From: Acidimicrobiia bacterium
GTDB lineage: Bacteria; Actinomycetota; Acidimicrobiia; IMCC26256; JAMXLJ01
Reading direction: 5' to 3'
NCBI GenBank assembly: GCA_035651955.1
Contig: DASRES010000054.1
Coordinates: 1-56,027, forward strand
DNA length: 56,027 nucleotides
A program made the translations under genes and the position numbers. Positions 17,455-24,975 of the stretch are shown in pieces (position 1 is the stretch's first letter; each line of letters opens with the position of its first letter). The notes beneath the pieces are model-generated. The model was not told the DNA's origin and did not search any database. It worked only from the letters and a program-made list of their open reading frames with translations.

Positions 17455-17681
17455 GGCAGCACCTTCCCGATGACGGTGTCGAACAGCTTCGTGATCGCGT
17501 GGCTGTGCGATGCCCACGTGATGAGCAGCGTCCCGAGCGCGGCCGCGCCGAGGATCACCAGCGCGTACTCGGCGGTCGTCTGACCGGCCTCGGTGGTGAC
17601 GAGGCGCGTGCGAACGGCTGCGAGCCGAGCACGTGCCGCGGCCAGGACGGTGAGGAACGTGTGGACGAGACGTCGGAGCAA
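17451..17681 (-). CDS. Flp/TadA-type pilin (DUF4244-like major pilin)
   Basis: 76 residues from a TTG at 17681, preceded by GGGAG at 7 bases. A long basic leader (about 35 residues) ends at the prepilin peptidase site EAG|QTTAEYALVILGAAALG with Glu at +5 and Tyr at +6, the Flp pilin signature, followed by one hydrophobic helix and a 17-residue tail. It corresponds to Rv3656c in the mycobacterial cluster. It lies 49 bases after tadC, the largest gap within the operon, so it may have extra expression signals of its own. Confidence 0.88.
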   Translation of the reverse strand: MLRRLVHTFLTVLAAARARLAAVRTRLVTTEAGQTTAEYALVILGAAALGTLLITWASHSHAITKLFDTVIGKVLP

Positions 17682-17730
17682 GTTCGGACTCCCTGTTCGT
17701 GGAACGCGATGCGCGGGGAAGCGCGGCCCG

Positions 17731-18411
17731 TCAGGAACGGGCGAACCCGGTCAGGAGCGCCGGCGCGACGGTCAGCAGGCCGAACGCGGGCAGCACGAGG
17801 AACACGAGCGGGAACAGCAGGCGGACGGGGACGGTGCGAGCGCGGGTCTCCGCGCGCCTGCGTGTCGCGGCGCGCGCGTCGTCGGCGAGGCGGGCGAGCA
17901 CCGGCGCGACCGGTGCACCGGTCCGCTCGCACATCTCCATCGACTCGGCGAGCGGACGCAGGACGGGCTCGCGACGGCCCAGGTCTGCGAGCGCGTCGCC
18001 GAAGCCGACGCCCAGCGCGCAGGAGGTGAGCACCGACGTCAGGTGCGCGGCCGTCGGGTCCGGCGCCCATCGCGACGCCGCCTCGACGGCGAGGTACGGG
18101 GTGCAACCGGCGCCGACCGCGACGGTGAGGAGGTCGGCCACGAGTGGCAGCTGTGACGACAGCCGGTCGCGGCCCCGCGCCGCCCGTCGACGCGCGACGG
18201 TGCCGCGCACGACCCGACCGACGACGCCGAACCGGGCGCGCCCGATGACGGCCGCGACGAGGGTGCGCCGCGGTGCGGGGCCGACCGTGCGGGGCGGCGC
18301 GAGATCCCGAGCCCGCGCCGCGAGGACGCTCGCGCGAGCCCGACGGACGATGGGCGTCGCGAGCAACAGTCCCGCGACGACACCGACGAGCCACGCGCCG
18401 AGGGGGCTCAT
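17731..18411 (-). CDS. TadC-like inner-membrane platform protein
   Basis: 226 residues from the ATG at 18411, which overlaps the tadB stop (ATGA). Helices lie at the N-terminus (GAWLVGVVAGLLLATPIV) and at the C-terminus (LLFPLVFLVLPAFGLLTVAPALL), with a type II secretion F-like cytosolic domain between them (LADLLTVAVGAGCTPYLAVE, then a second half ending LARLADDARAATRRR). TadC pairs with TadB as the platform on which the ATPase acts. Longer open frames upstream are antisense artefacts. Confidence 0.88.
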   Translation of the reverse strand: MSPLGAWLVGVVAGLLLATPIVRRARASVLAARARDLAPPRTVGPAPRRTLVAAVIGRARFGVVGRVVRGTVARRRAARGRDRLSSQLPLVADLLTVAVGAGCTPYLAVEAASRWAPDPTAAHLTSVLTSCALGVGFGDALADLGRREPVLRPLAESMEMCERTGAPVAPVLARLADDARAATRRRAETRARTVPVRLLFPLVFLVLPAFGLLTVAPALLTGFARS

Positions 18412-19277
18412 GTCTCGACCGACCGCACGACGTGCCGCATCCAGATCGCGGCGAGGACCTCGAGCCCCAAACCCGCGACGAGACATGCCTGCCCAACCGG
18501 CGTCGTGGCGAGTGTCGCCGTCGACGCGGGGTCGGTCGCCGCCTCGAACGCGAGGAACGCGATCGGCGCGGCGCCCACGACGACGGCGGACAGCCGCGCT
18601 TGGGCCGAGAGGGCACGCGCCTCTGCCGCTGCGCCGTGCTGATCGCGCAGCGAGCGCGCGAGGCCGTCGAGCGCGGGCGCCGATCCACCGCCCACCCCAC
18701 CTGCGACCGCGAGCGCGCCGGCGACCGCACGCACGGTCGGCGTCGACCGTTCGGCGACCCACGCGGTGAGCGCGCCGTCGAGCGACGCACCGAGCTCGAG
18801 GCGGGCCTGCGCGCGACGCAGGTCCGCGCCCACGACGTCGTCGCGCGCCGCGAGCACGTCGATCGCCGTCCGCAACGTGCCTCCCGCGCGGAGCTCTCCC
18901 GTCACGACGTCGAGCGCGTTCGGCAGCGCGGCGTCGAGGGCTCGCGTCCGACGGTTGCCCGCGCTGCGGAGCCAGAGCGGCCCGCCGACGAGGCCACCGA
19001 CCGCCACGAGGGGCGCGAGCGCGGCGGAGAACGCGAACGAGAGCATCGCCGCGACCATGACGACGCCGAGCCACAGCTCGACCGCGCTCTCGGGCGTCGT
19101 GTCGACCGTCGCGTCGTGCAGCGCGCGCTCGACGCGGGGCCGGAACCGTTCGGGGACCCGCCAGCCGCGTTGCGGTGCGAGCGCGCGGAGGCGCTCCCGG
19201 GCGCGTGCGCGCGAGGCCGCGACCGCGAGGCGGACCGCGACGAACGCGCCGGCCACGAGGAGCGGGAGCGCAGTCAT
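18408..19277 (-). CDS. TadB-like inner-membrane platform protein
   Basis: 289 residues: an N-terminal helix, a pair of helices around residues 68-105, a T2SF-like cytosolic domain (residues ~110-225 with LPNALDVVTGELRAGGTLRTAI and a GGSAPALDGLARSLRDQ helix), and C-terminal helices. This is the standard TadB arrangement. It overlaps the tadA stop at its ATG and the tadC ATG at its stop, so tadA-tadB-tadC are translationally coupled. Homologous position: Rv3658c. Confidence 0.88.
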   Translation of the reverse strand: MTALPLLVAGAFVAVRLAVAASRARARERLRALAPQRGWRVPERFRPRVERALHDATVDTTPESAVELWLGVVMVAAMLSFAFSAALAPLVAVGGLVGGPLWLRSAGNRRTRALDAALPNALDVVTGELRAGGTLRTAIDVLAARDDVVGADLRRAQARLELGASLDGALTAWVAERSTPTVRAVAGALAVAGGVGGGSAPALDGLARSLRDQHGAAAEARALSAQARLSAVVVGAAPIAFLAFEAATDPASTATLATTPVGQACLVAGLGLEVLAAIWMRHVVRSVET

Positions 19278-20473
19278 CCGTGTCCCCGTCGAGACGCGCG
19301 CGTCGGCTGACGACTCGACCAGCCGGACCCGTCGGGCCGCCGGACGAGCAAGGGCGCGACGGCGAGGTCGTCGTCATCGCCACGCACCTCCGCGACGCAC
19401 TCGACCCGCCGCGAGCCGTCGGGCGCGCGACGCACCTGCACGACGGCGTCGACGCCGGCGCCGATCTGAGCGCGGACCGCCGTGAGCGGTAGGGCGACGC
19501 CCGAGAACAGGACGAGCGTCTCGAGACGGCGCAACGCGTCGCGAGGCGAGTTCGCGTGGATCGTCGACAGCGACCCGTCGTGCCCGGTGTTCATCGCCTG
19601 CAACATGTCGAGCGCCTCGCCGCCGCGGACCTCGCCGACGACGATGCGATCCGGCCGCATGCGCAGCGCAGCGCGGACGAGCTCCCGGACGGTCACCTCG
19701 CCGGCGCCCTCGGCGTTGGGTCGCCGAGCCTCGAGACGCACGACGTGCGGCTGGCCGAGACGCAGCTCGGCGGTCTCCTCGATCGTCACGATGCGCTCCT
19801 GGGCGGGGATCGCGGCCGAGAGCGCGTTCAGCAGCGTCGTCTTCCCCGCGCTGGTCGCACCGGACACGACGACGTTCCATCCGCCGCGCACCAGCCCACC
19901 CAGCAGCGCGACACCGTCCTCGTCGAGTCCGAACTCCTCGAGCGCGACCGCGCGCGTGCGGAACCGCCTGATCGTGACGCACGGGCCGTCGATCGCGAGC
20001 GGCGGGACGACGGCGTGGAGACGGGAGCCGTCGGCGAGCCGCGCGTCGACCATCGGCGAGGCGCGGTCGAGCCGCAGCCCGAGCGGCGCGATGACGCGAC
20101 CGACGAGACGTACGATCGTCGCGGCGTCGAGTCCCAGCGTGACGGGCTCGAGCCGGCCCTGCCGCTCGACGAACGCGCGACCCGCGCCGTTGAGCATGAT
20201 CTCGGTGACCGACGGGTCATGGAGCAAGGGCTCGAGCGGTCCCAGCCCCGCGACCTCGCGGACGAGCTCGTCGAGCAGGACGTCGTGGTGCGCGGCGCGC
20301 AGGAGCGGTGCTTCGTCGCGGAGCAGGTCGGCGATGCGCGCGCGCAGGTCGTTCGACGCGTCGTCGAACGTGACGCCCGCGCCGACGAGCCGATCGTGCA
20401 CGCGACGCTTCACGGCGTCCGGATCGATGGACGGCGCGACCCGGGGCCGCGCTGCCGGTTGCAGCGCGGTCAT
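19274..20473 (-). CDS. tadA: TadA/CpaF-type secretion ATPase
   Basis: 399 residues from the ATG at 20473, overlapping the CpaE-like gene stop. Walker A GATSAGKTTLLNAL lies near residue 210, an Asp-box region VTIEETAEL follows, then Walker B RIVVGEVRGGEALDML and the His box STIHANSPRDALRRLE. The N-terminal ~150 residues form the PAS-like domain of these ATPases (VTEIMLNGAGRAFVERQGRL). It powers assembly of the Flp-type pilus. The frame stays open to 21619, but that part is antisense to other genes. Confidence 0.95.
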   Translation of the reverse strand: MTALQPAARPRVAPSIDPDAVKRRVHDRLVGAGVTFDDASNDLRARIADLLRDEAPLLRAAHHDVLLDELVREVAGLGPLEPLLHDPSVTEIMLNGAGRAFVERQGRLEPVTLGLDAATIVRLVGRVIAPLGLRLDRASPMVDARLADGSRLHAVVPPLAIDGPCVTIRRFRTRAVALEEFGLDEDGVALLGGLVRGGWNVVVSGATSAGKTTLLNALSAAIPAQERIVTIEETAELRLGQPHVVRLEARRPNAEGAGEVTVRELVRAALRMRPDRIVVGEVRGGEALDMLQAMNTGHDGSLSTIHANSPRDALRRLETLVLFSGVALPLTAVRAQIGAGVDAVVQVRRAPDGSRRVECVAEVRGDDDDLAVAPLLVRRPDGSGWSSRQPTRASRRGHG

Positions 20474-21210
20474 GCCGCGGCTCCACGCCGGCCGCCGGTC
20501 GCGCCGACGGCACGCATCGCATCGCGTGCGGGACGGAGCACGCTGTCGGGCGCACGGCGCGCGAAGACGCCGGCGTCGACAAGACGCGCCGCGCTCGACG
20601 TCCACGGCACGCTCGCGACGGCGGGGATCGCCAGCACCTCCGTGACGTCGCGCGCCAGGAGCGACGACTGGTTCTCGCCGACGACGACCGCGCCCGCCGC
20701 GTGCGCGACGAGCGGCGCGTGCACGGCGCGCCGCAACCCGAGGTAGCAGGCGCGCACGACGACGAGCGAGACGTCCGACACCTCGACCACGGCCCGCGCC
20801 GCAGGGGTGTCGGCCCGGCCGGCGTCGACGATCGTCGGCACCGGACCGTCCCGCAGCGCGACCGCGAGCGCGGCGCCGGCCTCGGCGGCGGCCGGCGGCG
20901 CGAGGACGCCCGACCCCGTCCCGCGTGGGAGCAGGGTCACGCCGGTCGTGACGTCGACCGCGAGACGGTCGAGCGCGTCGCTCGGCGCGTCGGGCCCGGC
21001 CGCGAGCCACTCCGCGACGCCGGTGTCGGGCTCGGACGAGAGGGCGAAGATGGCGGGCTGGTCGCCGTCCAGGTCGACGAGGCGCGCCGCGAGCACGCAG
21101 TCGCGTTCGGCACCGCGACGGGACGCCGGGCGCGCGAGCGCGATCGCACAGGCGGCCGCGAACACCGAGGTGCCGGAACCGCCTTTCGGGGACCACAGCG
21201 TGACGAGCAC
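20470..21210 (-). CDS. CpaE-like MinD/ParA-type localisation ATPase of the Tad cluster
   Basis: About 246 residues from the GTG at 21210, chosen for the GGAGGA 5 bases upstream. It begins almost directly with the deviant Walker A SPKGGSGTS, then VDLDGDQPAIF (A' motif) and TIVDAGRADTP. The mycobacterial equivalent (Rv3660c, Ssd) and CpaE carry an N-terminal receiver-like domain, which is lacking here. An alternative ATG at 21327 would add only 39 Arg/Pro-rich residues. It probably positions the secretion machine at the pole or septum. It is the first gene of the operon. Confidence 0.85.
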   Translation of the reverse strand: MLVTLWSPKGGSGTSVFAAACAIALARPASRRGAERDCVLAARLVDLDGDQPAIFALSSEPDTGVAEWLAAGPDAPSDALDRLAVDVTTGVTLLPRGTGSGVLAPPAAAEAGAALAVALRDGPVPTIVDAGRADTPAARAVVEVSDVSLVVVRACYLGLRRAVHAPLVAHAAGAVVVGENQSSLLARDVTEVLAIPAVASVPWTSSAARLVDAGVFARRAPDSVLRPARDAMRAVGATGGRRGAAA

Positions 21211-21346
21211 GTCTTCCTCCACGTGGAGCACACGGCGCGCGAGCGCGCCGACGACACACGGAGGAAGTCGTGCGGGGAAGCGACGAACGACGGGGCGACG
21301 GACGTCGCCGAGCGCCGGGACCGCCATCGGTCGACCGGGAGCCGGA

Positions 21347-21376
21347 ACGGTAGGGACACGGGCGACCCGGCGTCAA
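21347..21376 (-). promoter_or_regulatory. Tad operon promoter (TTGACG, 18-base spacer, TACCGT)
   Basis: TTGACG at 21371-21376 and TACCGT at 21347-21352 on the minus strand are separated by 18 bases. The -10 hexamer and spacing are identical to those of the hppA promoter. The resulting leader to the GTG at 21210 would be about 130 bases. Confidence 0.55.
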
Positions 21377-21384
21377 GGGGCACG

Positions 21385-21390
21385 TAACCT
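21385..21390 (+). promoter_or_regulatory. Candidate leaderless -10 for the HAD hydrolase gene
   Basis: TAACCT ends seven bases before the GTG at 21398 and no Shine-Dalgarno is present. It overlaps the upstream side of the divergent Tad promoter, so both promoters lie within about 45 bases. Confidence 0.45.
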
Positions 21391-21397
21391 GGCGCCC

Positions 21398-22327
21398 GTG
21401 GAGGCCGCCTTCTTCGACCTCGACAAGACGATCATCGCGAAGAGCTCGGTCCTCGCGTTCGGTCGCCCGTTCTATCGGGAGGGACTGCTGTCGCGCCGCG
21501 CGATCGTGAAGAGCGCGTACGCGCAGGTGGTCTTCATGCTCGTCGGCGCGGACGAGGAGAAGATGGAGAAGCTGCGCGAGGCGATGCTCGGGCTGACGCG
21601 CGGCTGGGACCAGAAGCACGTCGCGCAGATCGTGCGCGAGACGCTCGACGAGGTCGTGTCACCGATCATCTTCGCCGAGGCGCTCGAGCTGTTCGCGCAG
21701 CACCACGAAGCAGGCCGGCAGGTCGTGATCGTGTCGTCCGCGCCGGCCGAGGTCGTCGAGCCGCTCGCCGAGTTCCTCGGTGCCGACCGCGCGATCGCGA
21801 CGCGCGCGCAGATCGACGACGAGGGCCGCTACACCGGTCAGCTCGCGTTCTACGCGTACGGGCCGCACAAGGCCGCCGCGATCCGCGAGCTCGCGTCGCT
21901 CGAGGACGTCGACCTCGAGGCGTCGTACGCGTACAGCGACTCGGTCACCGACCTGCCGATGCTCGAGGCGGTCGGCCACCCGGTCGCGGTGAACCCGGAC
22001 CGTGAGCTCGCGCGGATCGCACGTGAGCGCGGCTGGGAGACGCAGACGTTCCGCCAACCCGTCCGGCTGCGAGACCGCGTCCCCGTTCCCCCCGCCGGGC
22101 CGACGATCGCGGTCAGCGGCGCGCTCGCGGTCGCGGGGATCGGGGTGGCGACGTGGTGGTGGTGGCGCCGTCAGGACCATCGCGCCACGAAGGCGAGTCC
22201 GAACGGCGCCCGGCACGCGCTGCAACGGGCCCGCACCGCGTCGAGCGAGGCGGCGTCGGCGTTGCGTCTCAGCGCGGGCGCCGTCGCGTCGGCTCGACGA
22301 GCCGCGCTGGCGTTGACACGCGATTGA
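21398..22327 (+). CDS. HAD-IB family phosphatase (SerB-like) with C-terminal membrane anchor
   Basis: 309 residues from the GTG at 21398. The HAD nucleophile motif FFDLDKTI lies at residues 5-12, motif II VIVSSAP near 115, the motif III lysine around YGPHK and motif IV YSDSVTDLPML near 185. After the catalytic domain a hydrophobic segment (about residues 230-250, containing WWWW) and a basic/Ala-rich tail suggest membrane attachment. A HAD gene of this type (Rv3661) also flanks the Tad cluster in mycobacteria. The substrate is unknown; phosphoserine-like small molecules or lysophospholipids are possible. Confidence 0.88.
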   Translation: MEAAFFDLDKTIIAKSSVLAFGRPFYREGLLSRRAIVKSAYAQVVFMLVGADEEKMEKLREAMLGLTRGWDQKHVAQIVRETLDEVVSPIIFAEALELFAQHHEAGRQVVIVSSAPAEVVEPLAEFLGADRAIATRAQIDDEGRYTGQLAFYAYGPHKAAAIRELASLEDVDLEASYAYSDSVTDLPMLEAVGHPVAVNPDRELARIARERGWETQTFRQPVRLRDRVPVPPAGPTIAVSGALAVAGIGVATWWWWRRQDHRATKASPNGARHALQRARTASSEAASALRLSAGAVASARRAALALTRD

Positions 22328-22335
22328 CCGCGCGC

Positions 22336-22361
22336 AACGAGCCCGCACCCGCGGGCTCGTT
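22336..22361. terminator. Bidirectional hairpin between HAD gene and small peptide gene
   Basis: Perfect 11-bp stem (AACGAGCCCGC / GCGGGCTCGTT) with a 4-base ACCC loop, starting 9 bases after the HAD stop. There is no T-tract. It can serve both converging transcripts. Confidence 0.75.
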
Positions 22362-22384
22362 GGACGTCGAGTCGTGGTGGTGGA

Positions 22385-22459
22385 TCAGGCCTCGCGGACC
22401 TTCTTCGCGACGACCGCACCGATCGCGACCACGATGAGGAGCAGGAGCAGCTTCTTCAC
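22385..22459 (-). CDS. Possible 24-residue membrane peptide
   Basis: GTG at 22459 with GGGAGA about four bases upstream, encoding MKKLLLLLIVVAIGAVVAKK and VREA. The product is one hydrophobic helix flanked by lysines. Similar short actinobacterial peptides (for example DLW-39-like) exist, but the diagnostic tail is absent. It is convergent with the HAD gene across a shared hairpin. The good ribosome site and the codon pattern support it; the very short length limits confidence. Confidence 0.45.
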   Translation of the reverse strand: MKKLLLLLIVVAIGAVVAKKVREA

Positions 22460-22550
22460 GGATTCTCCCTGGGTCCAGCGACACGCCTACCGGGCGGCCG
22501 AATCCTAACCGCAGGACGGCCGGCGCTCGCGCCGAGCCGTCGAGCGACCG

Positions 22551-23462
22551 TCAACGACGGGCGATGCGAAGCGCACCTGCGGTCGACACGGCGAGACCGG
22601 CGACCATGACGGCCATCGCCACCGCGAGAGGCACGTCGAGTGCCGTTCCCGTCGTCCCCCGAGGCGTGCCGGCGAGGAACCACGGCGCGGACGCCGCCAT
22701 CGCACCCCACCACGTCGCGGTCGCCGCCGTGACGACGACCATGACGACCGCGAGGGCGAGGGCGAGCGCGGCCTCGCAGCGCAGGACCCGCCGGGTCAGG
22801 AGCACGTGGCGGCCGACCGTGACGGCGACGACCGTCCAGGCTGCTAGACAGGTCACCGCGAGCGCGACCCAGGCGAGGAACGCGACCCCGTACCCGACGC
22901 TCCCGCCGTTGCGCGCGTGCGCGGGCAGGTCGTGCGCCCAGAGCACGAGCGGGATCGTGGACGCGACCAACACGACCGTCACGACCACGGCGCGCGTGAC
23001 GTGACCGCGCAGCGACGCCCAGCCCCCGGCTCGCACGAAGCGGACGAACGCGGGACCGGCCAGCAGGGCACCCGTGACGACGAGCAGTCCACCGACGACG
23101 GCCGCGACGGAGACGACGTCGAACGCGGCCCTCGGGAGCGTGCGCGCGCCCGCCGGCAGCGACGCGGCGAAGTGCTCCGACGACTTCGAGAACCCGGCGC
23201 CGCCGATCATGAAGACCGCCCACGCGATCAGCACGAGCAGCGCACCGCCCCGCCAACGCGACTCCTCGGGCACGCCGGGGCCGAGGAGGAACAGCGCACG
23301 GGCCCGCTCGACGAGGCCGTGCCCGGCGAGCGACGCGCGCTCGCGAAGCCTCGGTCCGTCCCCGCCTGCGTGGTCCTCGATCAGCGCGCGCAGCTCGTCG
23401 CCGTACCGGGCGCGCCACGCGGCCGGGTACCACCGGAGCGGATCGCGCCGCGCGCGGGTCAC
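22551..23462 (-). CDS. PadR-linked multi-pass membrane protein of unknown function
   Basis: 303 residues. An N-terminal cytosolic segment holds the motif LRWYPAAWRARYGDELRALIEDH (positions ~9-31), common in actinobacterial membrane proteins encoded next to PadR regulators. About seven hydrophobic helices follow. The GTG overlaps the padR stop (GTGA). It is probably the target of autoregulated PadR control, as in other padR-membrane protein pairs. No catalytic motif is visible and no substrate can be suggested. Confidence 0.8.
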   Translation of the reverse strand: MTRARRDPLRWYPAAWRARYGDELRALIEDHAGGDGPRLRERASLAGHGLVERARALFLLGPGVPEESRWRGGALLVLIAWAVFMIGGAGFSKSSEHFAASLPAGARTLPRAAFDVVSVAAVVGGLLVVTGALLAGPAFVRFVRAGGWASLRGHVTRAVVVTVVLVASTIPLVLWAHDLPAHARNGGSVGYGVAFLAWVALAVTCLAAWTVVAVTVGRHVLLTRRVLRCEAALALALAVVMVVVTAATATWWGAMAASAPWFLAGTPRGTTGTALDVPLAVAMAVMVAGLAVSTAGALRIARR

Positions 23463-23803
23463 GACGCGGCCCCGAGTGCCCGGAGACGCGCCGCGCCGAC
23501 GCGCGACAGCGTCCGCATCTCGTCGACGACCGCGGACAGCGCCTCCGACCCCGCGGCCGTGATCCGGTACGGGCGGCGCCGGTCGTCGGCGGGCAGCGGC
23601 TCGATGAGGCCGCGCTCCTCGAGCCGCGTGATCGCGCCGTACAGCGCGCCCGGCCCGAGCGACACGCCCGCGAACGCCTCGATGTCCTTGGCCAGCGCGT
23701 GACCGTGCTTGGGTCCCCCGGCCAGGCTCGTGAGGATCAGCACCGGCGGGTCGTTGGGCCGGCGCAGACCCGCGGTGCGTGCTCGTCTCCGCATGCCCGG
23801 CAT
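23459..23803 (-). CDS. PadR-family transcriptional regulator
   Basis: About 114 residues from the ATG at 23803 (alternatives: ATG 23794, GTG 23818). Winged-helix domain: VLILTSLAGGPKHGHALAKDI, then SLGPGALYGAITRLEERGLI, then the wing RRRPYRITAAGSEAL, all canonical PadR. The operator and promoter immediately upstream overlap each other, so autorepression is likely. If the -10 TAGTAT is real, the message starts at or beyond the first ATG and translation would use the ATG at 23794 almost without a leader. It is coupled to the membrane protein gene. Confidence 0.92.
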   Translation of the reverse strand: MPGMRRRARTAGLRRPNDPPVLILTSLAGGPKHGHALAKDIEAFAGVSLGPGALYGAITRLEERGLIEPLPADDRRRPYRITAAGSEALSAVVDEMRTLSRVGAARLRALGAAS

Positions 23804-23804
23804 G

Positions 23805-23832
23805 ATACTACGCGGCACGTAGTACTACGCAA
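23805..23832 (-). promoter_or_regulatory. padR promoter overlapped by a TACTACG/CGTAGTA operator
   Basis: Perfect 7-bp arms TACTACG and CGTAGTA (23806-23824, 5-base spacer), with another overlapping TACTACG at 23823-23829. On the minus strand TTGCGT (23827-23832) and TAGTAT (23805-23810), 16 bases apart, form a promoter lying inside the operator, so bound PadR would block it. The tRNA-Sec gene begins 34 bases away on the other side. Confidence 0.65.
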
Positions 23833-23865
23833 GAGGTAGCAGTGTCGTCGTGCCAGACTCTCGCC

Positions 23866-23956
23866 GGAGGTGAACGGGGTCTGGTGGCCCCCCTCGTCTT
23901 CAAAACGAGTGGGACGGGCGATCCCCGTCCGGTGGGTTCGATTCCTGCCACCTCCG
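23866..23956 (+). tRNA. selC: tRNA-Sec (anticodon TCA)
   Basis: Cloverleaf read by eye. The acceptor GGAGGTG (23866-23872) pairs with CACCTCC (23949-23955), with discriminator G. The D-stem has 6 bp, GGGGTC/GGCCCC, with a TGGT loop, a tRNA-Sec hallmark. The anticodon stem is CTCGT/ACGAG with loop CTTCAAA and anticodon TCA at 23900-23902. The long variable arm is GGACGGG/CCCGTCC, and the T-arm GTGGG/CCTGC has loop TTCGATT. No CCA is encoded. The acceptor/T domain counts 7+5 bp, one less than the usual bacterial 8+5. It implies selenocysteine insertion in this organism; selA, selB and selD are not in the window. Confidence 0.92.
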
Positions 23957-23986
23957 CGCAGGGACGGCGCGGTCACCGCCGACCGA

Positions 23987-23992
23987 TAGCCT
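23987..23992 (+). promoter_or_regulatory. Candidate -10 for the alpha/beta hydrolase gene
   Basis: TAGCCT ends eight bases before the ATG at 24001 with no Shine-Dalgarno between, consistent with a leaderless or near-leaderless transcript. Read-through from the tRNA-Sec gene 44 bases upstream is the alternative. Confidence 0.35.
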
Positions 23993-24000
23993 GCCGCGCC

Positions 24001-24900
24001 ATGCCGACGCCCCGCGCGCGTCATTCGCGCGACATCCCGCCGGGTCGCTTCGTCGACGTCGACGGCCCCGTCCACTACCGGGAGTGGCCCGGGCCCGACG
24101 ACCTCACGATCGTGTGCGTGCACGCGCTCGGCCGGAACCACTTGTCGTGGATCGGGCCCGCGCCCGCGCTCGCGAAGCACGGGCGCGTCCTCGCGTTCGA
24201 CATGCCGGGCTACGGGCTCACCCCGCGCGACGGCAGGCGGGGAACCGTGCCCGCGCAGCAGCAGACCCTGAACGGCTTCCTCGACGCGACGACCCACGGG
24301 CCCGTCGTGCTCGTCGGCGAGTCGCTCGGCGGCGCGGTCAGCGCGCGCCAGGCCGGTCAGGATCCGGACCGCGTCGCAGGCGTCGCGCTCGTGAGCGCGT
24401 ACATGCCGCCGGTCTTCGGCGGGTGGCGCGCGCCAGCCGTCGTCAGCGGGCTCCTGCTCGAGCGTCTCGGTGAGCTGGGCCGGATCCTGGTCGACATCCC
24501 GCTCGACCGCATCGTGCCGCGGGTCGGGCGGGTGCCGCTGAGCGACGAGGTGCGGCGCCTCGCCGCGGAGATGCAGCGCGAGGAGCCACGCACCCTGCTC
24601 TCGAACGTGACGGACGCCGAGGCGCTCGCGTCGCTCGTGACGATGTCCGCGCTGACCTCGCGGGCGCACGAGATGTTCGACGCGATCCGCTGCCCGGTCC
24701 TGATCCTGCACGGCGAGGTCGACGCGGAGGTGCCGGCCGTGTGGGCGCGGGCGGCCGCCGCCGACCACCCGGACTGGGAGCTCCACGTGATCCGGGAGGT
24801 CGGCCACATCTGCGATCTCGACGACCCCGGGCTGTGGGCGAGCATCGCGACCCGGTGGATCGAGCAGACGGTGAAGCCGCGAGCGCGTCGCGAGGCCTGA
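24001..24900 (+). CDS. Alpha/beta hydrolase (serine esterase/lipase-like)
   Basis: 299 residues from the ATG at 24001. The oxyanion region VHALGRNHLSW lies near residue 40, the nucleophile elbow GESLGG near 102-107, the acid in LHGEVDAEVP near 240 and the catalytic His in REVGHICD near 267. A cap region of ~90 residues separates core strands. The fold suits esters, epoxides or meta-cleavage products; nothing in the sequence selects between them. It lies directly after tRNA-Sec and converges on the sigma-factor gene across a strong hairpin. Confidence 0.85.
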   Translation: MPTPRARHSRDIPPGRFVDVDGPVHYREWPGPDDLTIVCVHALGRNHLSWIGPAPALAKHGRVLAFDMPGYGLTPRDGRRGTVPAQQQTLNGFLDATTHGPVVLVGESLGGAVSARQAGQDPDRVAGVALVSAYMPPVFGGWRAPAVVSGLLLERLGELGRILVDIPLDRIVPRVGRVPLSDEVRRLAAEMQREEPRTLLSNVTDAEALASLVTMSALTSRAHEMFDAIRCPVLILHGEVDAEVPAVWARAAAADHPDWELHVIREVGHICDLDDPGLWASIATRWIEQTVKPRARREA

Positions 24901-24916
24901 GCGGGAGCCGACGCGC

Positions 24917-24943
24917 CGAGGCCGGGCGCTCGACCCGGCCTCG
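24917..24943. terminator. Bidirectional terminator hairpin between hydrolase and sigma factor
   Basis: Perfect 10-bp stem CGAGGCCGGG / CCCGGCCTCG with a 7-base loop, 16 bases after the hydrolase stop and 32 bases after the sigma-factor stop on the other strand. Confidence 0.8.
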
Positions 24944-24975
24944 TACGAAGACCGCCGTGCGGCGGCAGGAACGGA

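Noticed and set aside
23866-23956. tRNA-Trp(TCA) or another suppressor-type tRNA
   Set aside because: The 6-bp D-stem with a 4-base loop and the 7-bp variable arm are specific to tRNA-Sec.
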